Source of the DNA: Pseudomonas sichuanensis
Lineage (GTDB): Bacteria; Pseudomonadota; Gammaproteobacteria; Pseudomonadales; Pseudomonadaceae
DNA length: 64,000 nucleotides
Assembly (NCBI RefSeq): GCF_003231305.1
Contig: NZ_QKVM01000010.1
Span: forward strand, 60,281 to 124,280
Direction: 5' to 3'
Shown here: positions 45,958-53,950 of the stretch, in pieces
How the letters are laid out: each line of letters opens with the position of its first letter
Position numbering within the stretch: position 1 is the stretch's first letter
The notes under the pieces: generated by a model
The model's database searches: none
Told to the model about the DNA's origin: nothing
The model's input: the letters and a program-made list of their open reading frames with translations, nothing else
Position numbers and translations under genes: made by a program

Positions 45958-48024
45958 CTACTGCTTGGCCTTCACCGCAGCCGGCGCCTTGCCGGCTTTC
46001 ATCTGCTGCAACAGCGGCGTGCATTGGTTCGGCGCATCGCCACTGCTCGGCGCGATCAGCGCCAGCAGCCCTGCCGCCGGCCCCACCACCACACCCAATG
46101 CCACCATCCCCGCGCCACGCAGCGCCAACGGCACCGCCTGCACACCGGCATTCGGCTTGGCGAACGGCCCACGCACATACAACGGCGAACGCAGCGAGAA
46201 CAGCCGCACGCCCTTGGACTCCGGGGTGATCTTCAGGTCCAACTGCTCGCTGGCGAAGTTGGCCGTGCCGTTGATGTAGATGATCGCGTTCTCGGTATCG
46301 AAGACGAACAGGCGAGTAGTGGCCAGGCCATCCTTGATACCCACATCGGCCGCCGCGCAATTGATCTTCACGTCCTCGTCGCCGAACAGCTTGCCGATCA
46401 CATAGTTGCCGACATTGAGCCCGGCGATCTCCATCAGGCTGCGGCTGATCGCGCCATCGTTGATCAACAGGCGCAAGTCACCGTTGGCGGTGCCGAGCAA
46501 CGCCGCCACCGAGTTGCCGCGGCCGCGCAGGTCGGCATCGCCATTGAGTTCGCCAAAGCTGGTCTGCATCGGCGCGAAACTGGGGAACAGCTGCTTGAGC
46601 TTGAAGCCCCGGGCAGTGAGCCTGGCACGCCCTTGCAGCGGCGTGCTGCGCCCGTCCAGGCTGATGTTGGAATCGAGGTTGCCGCCGGCCACGCCGAAGC
46701 GCAGCGGCTCCAGGCGCAACAGGCCATCGTCGAGGATCACATGGGCGGCCAGGTCGTTGAACGGCAACTGCTCGCTGTGGACGATGCGCTTGCCGGCGAA
46801 CGAGACGTCGGCATCCATGGCCCGCCAGCGCTCGGTGCGGAACTCTTCCACCGGCAGCACCTTGCCCGCCGGCTGCTTGCTGGCGCCGCCACGGGCCTGC
46901 TGCTGGCTGTTGGAGTCGGCGCCGATCAGCGGTGCAAGGTCCTTGAACAGCAACTGGTTCGACACCAGGTTGCCGGACAGTTTCGGCCGGGGTTGGCTGG
47001 CGACGAAAGCCAGGTCGCCATGGATATCGCTGGCGCCGATCTTGCCGTTGAAGCCCTCGTAGCGGAACTGCGCACCGTCCACAGCATGCAAGTTGGCGTT
47101 GAGGTGGCCGTCGGTTTCATAAGCCGGGGTGTCCGGCAAGGTCACGCCGGTGAGCGGGTAAAGGTTGCCCAGGCTGCTGCCGGACAGCTTCAGGCGCAAG
47201 TCGAGGGCGCCCAGATTGCGCGGGTCGGTCAGGGTACCGGCCAGCGCCACCTGGGTGTCGCCGATGCGGGCGTCGGCCTGCAGCGGGAACGGCTGGCTGG
47301 CATCCTGCAGCGCCAGCAGGCCGCCGATCTTGCCGGTGGCCGTCACTGCCTGGCCTTTGTAGCGGCCCTGGGCCTTGAGGCCGAAGGCGTAGGCCTGGGC
47401 GTTGCCGGCTTTCTCGGCGCGGGCCTTGCCGACGATGTCGCTGAACGGGATCGGTTTGCCCAGCGGGTCGATCTGCACCTTCAGGCTGGTCTTGAGGGTC
47501 TGGTCGTCGAAGCTGACGTTGCCTTGGTCGAAGCCGATGGCGCCGATGTCCAACACCCATTTCGACGGTGGTTCGTTGTCGTCCTTGGGCCCGAAGTCGA
47601 AGGTCCAGTTGGCGCGGCCGTCGGCCAGCCGGGTGAGGCTGGCGCTGGGCTTGACCAGGTCGATGCGCGGGATGCTGATGCGCTGGACGATCAACGGCAG
47701 TGGCGCCAGGCGGAACTCGACCCGCTCGAGGCCGACCATGCGCGGCTCCTTGAGCCAGTCCGGGTTGCCCAGCGAGAGGTCTTCGGCGGTGAAATGCGGC
47801 CAGGGCACGAAGGCGCGCCAGCCGCCTTCTTCCGGTTCGGTACGCCAGTGCACGGCAAGGTTGCCGTTGATCGCGAAGGGCCGGTGCAGTGCCTCGGACA
47901 CCTTCTCGTTGAGCAGCGGCTTGACGCGGTTCCAGTCGAAGGTGGCGATCACCACCACCAGGATCGCCAGCAGCGTGGCCAGGGTGGCGAAGGTCCAGAC
48001 AAGGATTCTGGCGGGGCGCGTCAT
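45958..48024 (-). CDS. AsmA-family envelope protein
   Basis: 688 residues. One N-terminal membrane anchor (about 7-27, WTFATLATLLAILVVVIATFD) is followed by a long periplasmic AsmA domain rich in beta structure (RVKPLLNEKVSEALHRPFAINGNLAVHW, DLSLGNPDW, DVSFAGKRI). It ends with the AsmA C-terminal segment RSLMEIAGLNVGNYVIGKL. The family resembles VPS13-type lipid bridges and affects phospholipid transport to the outer membrane; that role is inferred. ATG 48024 is preceded by CAGGAGA. Confidence 0.87.
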   Translation of the reverse strand: MTRPARILVWTFATLATLLAILVVVIATFDWNRVKPLLNEKVSEALHRPFAINGNLAVHWRTEPEEGGWRAFVPWPHFTAEDLSLGNPDWLKEPRMVGLERVEFRLAPLPLIVQRISIPRIDLVKPSASLTRLADGRANWTFDFGPKDDNEPPSKWVLDIGAIGFDQGNVSFDDQTLKTSLKVQIDPLGKPIPFSDIVGKARAEKAGNAQAYAFGLKAQGRYKGQAVTATGKIGGLLALQDASQPFPLQADARIGDTQVALAGTLTDPRNLGALDLRLKLSGSSLGNLYPLTGVTLPDTPAYETDGHLNANLHAVDGAQFRYEGFNGKIGASDIHGDLAFVASQPRPKLSGNLVSNQLLFKDLAPLIGADSNSQQQARGGASKQPAGKVLPVEEFRTERWRAMDADVSFAGKRIVHSEQLPFNDLAAHVILDDGLLRLEPLRFGVAGGNLDSNISLDGRSTPLQGRARLTARGFKLKQLFPSFAPMQTSFGELNGDADLRGRGNSVAALLGTANGDLRLLINDGAISRSLMEIAGLNVGNYVIGKLFGDEDVKINCAAADVGIKDGLATTRLFVFDTENAIIYINGTANFASEQLDLKITPESKGVRLFSLRSPLYVRGPFAKPNAGVQAVPLALRGAGMVALGVVVGPAAGLLALIAPSSGDAPNQCTPLLQQMKAGKAPAAVKAKQ

Positions 48025-48363
48025 TGCGGGGTTCTCCTGACTGCCGGGCACGAGGCGGGCATAACGATGGCACTTAACATGTCGGACTGACGAAAACCCG
48101 CAGGGTTTAGTCCGGGTTGCCATGATAGCGAAGTTTTCCAGGCTGTTTTCTGCGCTATTGGTCTGCCGCGGGCCTTGGTGTTACTGCGAGATCGGCAGCG
48201 CACAATGTTGTCATCATCGCCAAAACCATTGACCCAGAGCCGTCGCACCTGAGTATCAATAGCATCGATTGTTACCATTACCCTGATGAACTTCTCTCTG
48301 GCGTTACGCGGCGTAGCATTGCCTCCGTAGCCACTTTTCAGCCCCCGAGAGGAGCACCGAATC
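48025..48363. other. Gene-free divergent region (asmA-like / repeat-protein gene)
   Basis: A 339-bp gap between divergent starts. It carries no REP, no credible ORF and no terminator. It is AT-richer than its surroundings around 48180-48290, as expected for promoters. A TTGACC at about 48229 is present but I found no -10 at standard spacing. The ribosome site GAGAGGAGC precedes the gene at 48364. Confidence 0.6.
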
Positions 48364-48819
48364 ATGAAACGCCATCTGCTGCTGAGCCTGACCCTGTCCG
48401 TACTTGCCGCCAACGCTTTCGCCCTGCCTGCTGAAGACCAGCACCTGAGCGCCGAATCGCGCTCCAGCGCAGCCACTGTTGCCCAGCCGCTGAACACCCT
48501 GGCTGAAGGTGGCGCCGAACGCCTGCAGGAACGTGCCGGTCGCGTCGCTGAAGGTGGCTCGGATCGCCTGATCGAACGCAACAACCGCGTTGCCGAAGGT
48601 GGCTCGGATCGCCTGATCGAACGCAACAACCGCGTTGCCGAAGGTGGCTCGGATCGCCTGATCGAACGCAACAACCGCGTTGCCGAAGGTGGCTCGGACC
48701 GTCTGATCGAACGCAACAACCGCGTTGCCGAAGGTGGCTCGGACCGTCTGATCGAACGCAACAACCGCGTTGCCGAAGGTGGCTCGGATCGCCTCGTCGA
48801 ACTCAGCCGTGTGAGCTGA
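48364..48819 (+). CDS. Secreted protein of 15-residue tandem repeats
   Basis: 151 residues. Signal peptide about 1-21 (LLLSLTLSVLAANAFA). From residue 60 the protein is five complete copies of RVAEGGSDRLIERNN plus a partial sixth; one degenerate unit (LAEGGAERLQERAG) precedes them. The DNA units are 45 bp and nearly identical. Each unit is amphipathic and charged, with one Glu-Gly-Gly turn. It has been annotated elsewhere in Pseudomonas as a 'phage infection protein', as far as I recall; I see no evidence for that role. Function unknown. Confidence 0.8.
   Translation: MKRHLLLSLTLSVLAANAFALPAEDQHLSAESRSSAATVAQPLNTLAEGGAERLQERAGRVAEGGSDRLIERNNRVAEGGSDRLIERNNRVAEGGSDRLIERNNRVAEGGSDRLIERNNRVAEGGSDRLIERNNRVAEGGSDRLVELSRVS
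48541..48800 (+). repeat. 45-bp tandem repeat array inside a coding gene
   Basis: Units start at 48541, 48586, 48631, 48676 and 48721, with a partial unit from 48766. They differ only by a few mostly silent changes (for example GATCGC versus GACCGT, CGCGTCGCT versus CGCGTTGCC). High identity implies recent expansion by slippage or recombination, so the copy number may vary between strains. It is not a CRISPR array: there are no unique spacers. Confidence 0.95.
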
Positions 48820-48869
48820 TCGCCATGGCCGAAAACTACAAACCGCCCCGCTGTATATGCTCCCCACCT

Positions 48870-48901
48870 AGCCCGGTCCATTGACCGGGCTTTGTTTTTT
48901 T
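48870..48901 (+). terminator. Rho-independent terminator after the repeat-protein gene
   Basis: AGCCCGGTC-CATT-GACCGGGCT, with a TTTG TTTTTT tail, lies 50 bp after the stop. The T-run runs into the start region of the TetR gene. Confidence 0.92.
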
Positions 48902-48941
48902 ATCCAGAATGGCCGGCCTCACAGTCACAGAATCCCGCCCC

Positions 48942-49574
48942 ATGCTGCCGCGTGCCGAACAGAAGCTACAGACCCGCCAGGCCCTGCTGGACGCCGCCTG
49001 CCAGCTCATGGAGAGCGGCCGTGGCTTTGGCAGCATCAGCCTGCGCGAAGTGGCCAAGGCTGCCGGCATCGTGCCCACTGGCTTCTATCGCCACTTCCCC
49101 GACATGGACACCCTGGGCCTGGCCCTGGTCGCCGAAATCGACACCACTTTCCGCCAAACCATCCGCCTGGTGCGGCACAACGAATTCGAGCTGGGCGGTA
49201 TCACCGACGCCTCGGTGCGCATCTTCCTCGACGTGGTCAACGCTCACCGTGCCCAGTTCCTGTTCCTGGCCCGCGAACAGTACGGCGGCTCGCAAGCCGT
49301 ACGCCAGGCCATCGCCCGCCTGCGCCAGGACATCAGCAGCGACCTGGCCACCGACCTTGCGCGCATGCCGCGCTGGCAGCACCTGGACGGCGCCGCCCTG
49401 GCGGTGATGGCCGACCTGGTGGTCAAGACCGTGTTCGCCACCCTGCCGGAGCTGATCGACAGCCCGGAGCCGGGCAACCCTCAGGCGATGACGGCGCAGG
49501 AGAAGATCACCCAGCAGCTGCGCTTCATCTTCGTGGGGGCGCGGCATTGGCAGGGGTTGGGGAATCCGGGCTGA
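48942..49574 (+). CDS. desT: TetR-family regulator, DesT-like
   Basis: 210 residues. The N-terminal TetR helix-turn-helix (LREVAKAAGIVPTGFYRHFPDMDTLGLALV) and the long ligand domain (FELGGITDASVRIFLDVVNAHRAQFLFLAREQYGG, DLVVKTVFATLPELID) closely match P. aeruginosa DesT, which senses acyl-CoA saturation and represses the desCB desaturase genes. No desaturase lies next to it here, so the target is elsewhere or different. ATG 48942 (MLPRAEQK) matches DesT; ATG 48909 would add 11 residues and has no better ribosome site. Confidence 0.75.
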   Translation: MLPRAEQKLQTRQALLDAACQLMESGRGFGSISLREVAKAAGIVPTGFYRHFPDMDTLGLALVAEIDTTFRQTIRLVRHNEFELGGITDASVRIFLDVVNAHRAQFLFLAREQYGGSQAVRQAIARLRQDISSDLATDLARMPRWQHLDGAALAVMADLVVKTVFATLPELIDSPEPGNPQAMTAQEKITQQLRFIFVGARHWQGLGNPG

Positions 49575-49597
49575 ACTGATTTCGCCTTTAAGACCCA

Positions 49598-49655
49598 ATC
49601 GCGGGGCAAGCCCGCTCCCACGTTGTACCGCGTGGGAGCGGGCTTGCCCCGCGAA
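49598..49655. repeat. REP pair, 'gcaag' subclass
   Basis: ATCGCGGGGCAAGCCCGCTC and inverted GGAGCGGGCTTGCCCCGCGA with an 11-bp loop, between the TetR gene and the AGE epimerase gene. Confidence 0.92.
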
Positions 49656-49729
49656 AGGGCCGGCACAGGCATCCCATACCCCCAGTTCTGCTACCATGGC
49701 GCCCTGCCCGACCGTCCATGAGCGCCAGC

Positions 49730-50818
49730 ATGTCCGACCCCCGCCCCGCTTTGACCCATTTCCAACAGCACTTCGCCCAACGCATCGTGCCGCTGTGGCA
49801 AGGCCCGGGCTGGAACGCCGAGCTAGCGCTCCCCTACGAAGCCCTGGACGCCCAACACCGCCCGCTGCCGGTACAGCGCTACCGCGCCATGGCCTGCGCG
49901 CGCCAGCTGTACTTGTTCAGCAGCCGCATCGAACAACCGGGCGCTGCCGAACGCGCAGCGGCGCTGTTCCGTTCGCTGCAAAAGCACTTTCATGACGCCG
50001 AACACGGCGGCTGGTTCTACAGCATCGACGCCGAAGGCAAGCCGCTGGACCGGCGCAAGGATCTCTATACTCACGCCTTCATCGTCTTCGCCTGTGCCCA
50101 CTACTGGGGCAAGGTCGGTGAAGGCTTGGTAGAAGCCACGCTCAATGGCGCCCTGGAAGTGGTGGCCGAGCAGTTCGCCCGTGACGATGGCCTGTATGAG
50201 GCCAGCCTCGGTGAAGACTGGTCGGACTTGGGCAGCGGCCCGTTGCAGAACCCACAGATGCACCTGGCCGAAGCTTTCCTGCAGGTGCTGGCCGTGCGCG
50301 AGGACGACCACGTACGCCAGTCGCTGCTGCAACTGTGCGAAGCGCTGCAGGCGCAATTCGTCGAACCGCAACACGGCCTGATGCTGGAGAAACCGCGCGG
50401 TGCTGTGGATAACTGGTTCGAGCCTGGCCATCAGTTCGAGTGGTTCTACCTGCTCGACAGCTCGCCGCTGCTGCGCGGCACGCCGCTGCATGCCTCCATC
50501 AGCCGTGCGTTCGGTTATGCCGAACAGTGCGGAGTGAAGGATTCGGCGGTGCTGGCGATGCTGGATGTGGACGGCAAGGTGCTCGACGCCACCCAGCGGA
50601 TCTGGGCCCAGGCGGAGTACCTGCGGGCGCTGGTACTGCGCTCGGCCAGCGATGAAAAATGGCTTGAGCAGTTGCAGGCTCTGCAAGGGCAGTTCCTGCA
50701 TGACGGCGGCTGGCATGAGTGCCGGGATGGCAATGGCGCGGTCAGCCGGCATGACATGCCTTCGACCACGCCGTACCACCTAGCGACCTGCCTGGAAGGT
50801 TTGCAGCGCCTGGGCTGA
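49730..50818 (+). CDS. AGE-family sugar epimerase/isomerase
   Basis: 362 residues from ATG 49730. (alpha/alpha)6-barrel fold of the N-acylglucosamine 2-epimerase family. Segments GGWFYSIDAEGKPLDRRKDLYTHAFIVFACA, QNPQMHLAEAFL, WFEPGHQFEWFYLL and WAQAEYLRALVL carry the usual catalytic His/Glu/Arg residues of mannose isomerase or YihS-like enzymes. The substrate is uncertain. ATG 49718 is also in frame and would add four residues. Confidence 0.85.
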   Translation: MSDPRPALTHFQQHFAQRIVPLWQGPGWNAELALPYEALDAQHRPLPVQRYRAMACARQLYLFSSRIEQPGAAERAAALFRSLQKHFHDAEHGGWFYSIDAEGKPLDRRKDLYTHAFIVFACAHYWGKVGEGLVEATLNGALEVVAEQFARDDGLYEASLGEDWSDLGSGPLQNPQMHLAEAFLQVLAVREDDHVRQSLLQLCEALQAQFVEPQHGLMLEKPRGAVDNWFEPGHQFEWFYLLDSSPLLRGTPLHASISRAFGYAEQCGVKDSAVLAMLDVDGKVLDATQRIWAQAEYLRALVLRSASDEKWLEQLQALQGQFLHDGGWHECRDGNGAVSRHDMPSTTPYHLATCLEGLQRLG

Positions 50819-50822
50819 CGCA

Positions 50823-50865
50823 ATCGCGGGGCATGTCGCAGCGGCGAACCGCCGCTCCTACGCGT
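50823..50865. repeat. Solo mosaic REP-like element
   Basis: AATCGCGGGGCATGTCGCAGC followed by GGCGAACCGCCGCTCCTACG. It has REP ends around a different central palindrome, as at 12947 and 43873. Confidence 0.65.
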
Positions 50866-50896
50866 ATGGCCCGCAAAGCGGGCCCCATCACATGAT

Positions 50897-51664
50897 TCAG
50901 CCCTTGGCCGAACGATCGATCGAGAAACCTGCCCAGTCCTGGCTCACCGGCATCAGCTCGAGGCTGTTGATGTTGATGTGCGCCGGTTGGTTGAGGATCC
51001 AGAAGATGGTCTCGGCAATGTCCTGCGGCTGGATCGGCTCGGCACCCGCATAGGTGGCGTCGTACTTGGCCTGGTCGCCACCGAAGCGCACCAGCGAGAA
51101 CTCGCTCTCGCACAGGCCTGGCTCGATGTTGCTCACCCGCACCCCGGTACCGCGCAGGTCGCAACGCAGGCTCAGCGAGAACTGGCCGACGAAGGCCTTG
51201 GTGCCGCCGTACACGTTGGCGCCCGGGTACGGGTAGTTGCCCGCCACCGAGCCGACGTTGAGGATCGACGCACCGCGCCCGTGGGCGATCAGGCGTGGCA
51301 GCAACAGGCGAGTGGTGTACATCAGGCCCTTGATGTTGGTGTCGACCATGGTTTCCCAGTCGTCCAGGCTGCAGTTCTGCGCGGCATCGACACCCAGCGC
51401 CAGGCCGGCGTTGTTGACCAGGCCCTGCAGTTTGTCGAAGGCCGGCGGCAGGCTGGCGATGGCCGCCTCCATGGCTTTGCGGTCACGCACATCGACCACC
51501 AGGGTGTGCACTTCGGTCTTGGCCGACAGCTCGGCGCGCAGGGCATCCAGGCGCTCCTGGCGACGGCCGGTGAGGACCAGCTTCCAGCCGGCCTCGGCGA
51601 AACGGCGGGCGGTGGCCTCGCCGAAACCGGAAGTCGCGCCAGTAATGAATACGGTGGATGTCAT
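50897..51664 (-). CDS. Short-chain dehydrogenase/reductase, YdfG-like
   Basis: 255 residues. The dinucleotide loop is TGATSGFGEATA (residues 8-19), LVNNAGLALG holds the structural Asn, Ser in LNVGSVAGNYPYPG and YGGTKAF (Y-x3-K) complete the catalytic set. The overall match is to E. coli YdfG, an NADP-dependent 3-hydroxy acid (serine, 3-hydroxypropionate) dehydrogenase. Its promoter must lie in the 697-bp stretch to the right, the one with DnaA-box-like sites. Confidence 0.87.
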   Translation of the reverse strand: MTSTVFITGATSGFGEATARRFAEAGWKLVLTGRRQERLDALRAELSAKTEVHTLVVDVRDRKAMEAAIASLPPAFDKLQGLVNNAGLALGVDAAQNCSLDDWETMVDTNIKGLMYTTRLLLPRLIAHGRGASILNVGSVAGNYPYPGANVYGGTKAFVGQFSLSLRCDLRGTGVRVSNIEPGLCESEFSLVRFGGDQAKYDATYAGAEPIQPQDIAETIFWILNQPAHININSLELMPVSQDWAGFSIDRSAKG

Positions 51665-51739
51665 GCTCTTCTCCTTGGCTGTGGGTTACCTGCTGCAAGC
51701 CTCGCAGCATGCCCGGCGCACGCTCTGGCGACAACCGTT

Positions 51740-52230
51740 TCAATGCTTGATCAAAAAATGATCAAAGCCTTGAAAGCCCCGCGTTAGATGGCCCTGAGAG
51801 AGCTATGCGCACCTTATCCACAAGCCTTTCCCCACGGATTGGGGGCAACTGGTCGGTTGCGCGGAACCTTTTGTACGGCCAAGGCCCTGTGGAAATCTCT
51901 CACTGATGGCGCAACGCTTTCAACCATGCCGCCTGTGGCAGTCTGTCCAAGGTTTTTGCACAGAGTTATCCACAGATATCCGGCCCTTGTGGACACGCCC
52001 TCCCGCAGGCGAAAACAGTCGTTGAATCAACCACAAAGCGTACATGATCAAAAAACGTACAAGCCCTTGAAGACCTTGAAAACAAAGGCGCACAGCGAGG
52101 TGCCACCATGTTTTCCACAGGCGGTTCCACATAAATCGTGGAAAGTTTTGTACCTGTGGAAACAAGGGCTTGCGAGGGGGTTGTAGAGTGCTTCGAGAAA
52201 GATATGCGACAAGTTGTCCACATGCTGGAC
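51740..52230. other. Cluster of DnaA-box-like sites in a gene-free region
   Basis: Four 9-mers match TTWTNCACA: TTATCCACA at 51814 and 51966, TTTTGCACA at 51954 and TTTTCCACA at 52111. Three more have one mismatch: 51888-51896 and 52155-52163 (- strand), and 52214. The region also has a perfect dyad TTGATCA-AAAAA-TGATCAA (51747-51765), a TGATCAAAAAA repeat at 52045, and TTGTAC motifs at 51871, 52147 and (inverted) 52056. It is locally AT-rich, and short ORFs lack ribosome sites. It resembles a DnaA-titration (datA-like) or regulatory locus; oriC itself is next to dnaA in Pseudomonas. Confidence 0.65.
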
Positions 52231-52244
52231 CGAGCACAAAAAGC

Positions 52245-52354
52245 ATCGCGGGGCAAGCCCGCTCCCACGCAGTTGAACTGCCTCCAGGAAAGTTGGAAAT
52301 CCATCCAATCCTGGGAGGCAGTCCACAGTCGTGGGAGCGGGCTTGCCCCGCGAT
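52245..52354. repeat. REP pair, 'gcaag' subclass, with a 60-bp spacer
   Basis: ATCGCGGGGCAAGCCCGCTC and its inverted copy ending CTTGCCCCGCGAT are separated by a longer spacer that itself holds a CTGCCTCCAGGA / TCCTGGGAGGCAG dyad. It directly follows the livF stop. Confidence 0.9.
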
Positions 52355-52361
52355 TGGCTGC

Positions 52362-53078
52362 TCAGTGCCCGCCCAGATAGGCGTTACGCACCTCCTCGTT
52401 GACCAACAGCTCCTGCCCGGTGCCGGTCATGCGGATCTGCCCGTTGACCATCACATAGGCGCGGTCCGACAGCTTCAGCGCATGGTTGGCGTTCTGCTCG
52501 ACGAGGAAGATGGTCATCCCGCTCTGCGCCAGTTCACGTAGGGTGGCGAAGATCTGCTTGACCACGATCGGCGCCAGCCCCAACGACGGTTCGTCGAGCA
52601 GCAGCAGCTTGGGCCGGCTCATCAGCGCCCGGGCGATGGCGAGCATCTGCTGCTCGCCGCCGGACATGGTCATCGCCCGCTGGTTACGCCGCTCCTTGAG
52701 CCTGGGGAACAGCGAAAACATGCGCTGCATGTCCTCATCGGCATGTTTGTCGCCGATGGGGATGGTGCCCATCATCAGGTTTTCCTCGACGGTCATGTCG
52801 GGGAACACCCGGCGCCCTTCGGGGGACTGGGCGATGCCGTTGGAGGCGATGTAGTGCGACGACTTGCGGGTGATGTCGGTGCCACGGTAGACGATCTGCC
52901 CGGAGGCCGCCCGGGGCTGGCCGAAGATCGACATCAGCAAGGTCGACTTGCCCGCGCCGTTGGCGCCGATCAGGCTTACCGTCTCGCCTTCGTTGATGTG
53001 CATCGAGACTTTCTTCAGGGCCTGGATCGGCCCGTAGAACACCTCGAGATCCTTCAGTTCGAGAATGGGTGCGGTCAT
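52362..53078 (-). CDS. livF: Branched-chain amino acid ABC transporter ATPase LivF
   Basis: 238 residues. Walker A is LIGANGAGKSTLL, signature TMSGGEQQMLAIARAL and Walker B LLLLDEPSLGLAP. It pairs with LivG to drive uptake of leucine, isoleucine and valine. It overlaps the livG stop by 4 bp. Last gene of livKHMGF (braCDEFG in P. aeruginosa terms). Confidence 0.95.
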   Translation of the reverse strand: MTAPILELKDLEVFYGPIQALKKVSMHINEGETVSLIGANGAGKSTLLMSIFGQPRAASGQIVYRGTDITRKSSHYIASNGIAQSPEGRRVFPDMTVEENLMMGTIPIGDKHADEDMQRMFSLFPRLKERRNQRAMTMSGGEQQMLAIARALMSRPKLLLLDEPSLGLAPIVVKQIFATLRELAQSGMTIFLVEQNANHALKLSDRAYVMVNGQIRMTGTGQELLVNEEVRNAYLGGH

Positions 53079-53950
53079 ACCAGTTCCTCTTCGTCGGCAC
53101 CCAGGTAGGCGGCGATCACCGTCGGGTTGTGGCGGATATCCTGCGGCGCGCCTTCGGCGATCACGTTGCCGTGGTCGAGCACGACGATGTGGTCGGAAAT
53201 GCTCATGACCATGCCCATGTCGTGCTCGATCAGCACCACGGTGATGTCATGCTCGTCGCGCAGCACGCGGATCATACGGCTGAGCGCCTCGGTTTCCTGC
53301 GGGTTGAGGCCGGCGGCCGGTTCGTCCAGGCAGATGATCTTGGGCCGCGTGCACATGGCCCGGGCGATCTCCAGGCGGCGTTGCTGGCCATAGGAAAGCT
53401 CACCGGCCAGGCGGTTGGCGCAGTCGACCAGGTCGACCACCTCCAGCCAGTAGAAGGCATGGTCCAGCGCCTCGCTCTCGGCCTGGCGGTAGCCCTTGGT
53501 GTTGAGCACCCCGGCCAGCAGGTTGCGGTTGACCCACATGTGCTGGGCCACCAGCAGGTTCTCCACCACCGACATTTCCTTGAACAGGCGGATGTTCTGG
53601 AACGTACGCGCCAGCCCTGCCCGGTTGACCAGGTGGGTGCCGCCGAACATCTTGTAGTACATGCGGTTGGCGAAACGCGCAGGGGACACGAAGTCGGTGG
53701 GCCGGAAACGTTCGCCCAGCAGCTGGATGACGTTGGTGCTGGTGCCGCGCACGTTCAGCTCGATGCGCCCGCCGCTGGCCTTGTAGAAGCCGGTCAGGCA
53801 GTTGAACACGGTGGTCTTGCCGGCGCCGTTGGGGCCGATCAGGGCGAAGATCTGGTTGCGCTTCACTTTCAGGCTGACATCGCTGAGCGCCTTGATCCCG
53901 CCGAACTGCATCATCAGGTTGTCGACCGACAGAATGATTTCGTCGCTCAT
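53075..53950 (-). CDS. livG: Branched-chain amino acid ABC transporter ATPase LivG
   Basis: 291 residues, longer than LivF because of the LivG-specific insert after Walker A. Walker A is LIGPNGAGKTTVFN, signature ELSYGQQRRLEIARAM and Walker B IICLDEPAAGLNPQE. Overlaps livM and livF by 4 bp each (ATGA). Confidence 0.95.
   Translation of the reverse strand: MSDEIILSVDNLMMQFGGIKALSDVSLKVKRNQIFALIGPNGAGKTTVFNCLTGFYKASGGRIELNVRGTSTNVIQLLGERFRPTDFVSPARFANRMYYKMFGGTHLVNRAGLARTFQNIRLFKEMSVVENLLVAQHMWVNRNLLAGVLNTKGYRQAESEALDHAFYWLEVVDLVDCANRLAGELSYGQQRRLEIARAMCTRPKIICLDEPAAGLNPQETEALSRMIRVLRDEHDITVVLIEHDMGMVMSISDHIVVLDHGNVIAEGAPQDIRHNPTVIAAYLGADEEELV

Noticed and set aside
45502..48090. An 862-codon open frame on the + strand over the AsmA-like gene
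   Set aside because: Antisense to a convincing AsmA protein with a proper membrane anchor; it also runs through a REP and the end of the ferritin-like gene.
48541..48800. CRISPR-like array
   Set aside because: Repeats are 45 bp, in frame, head-to-tail and without spacers; they encode a protein repeat.
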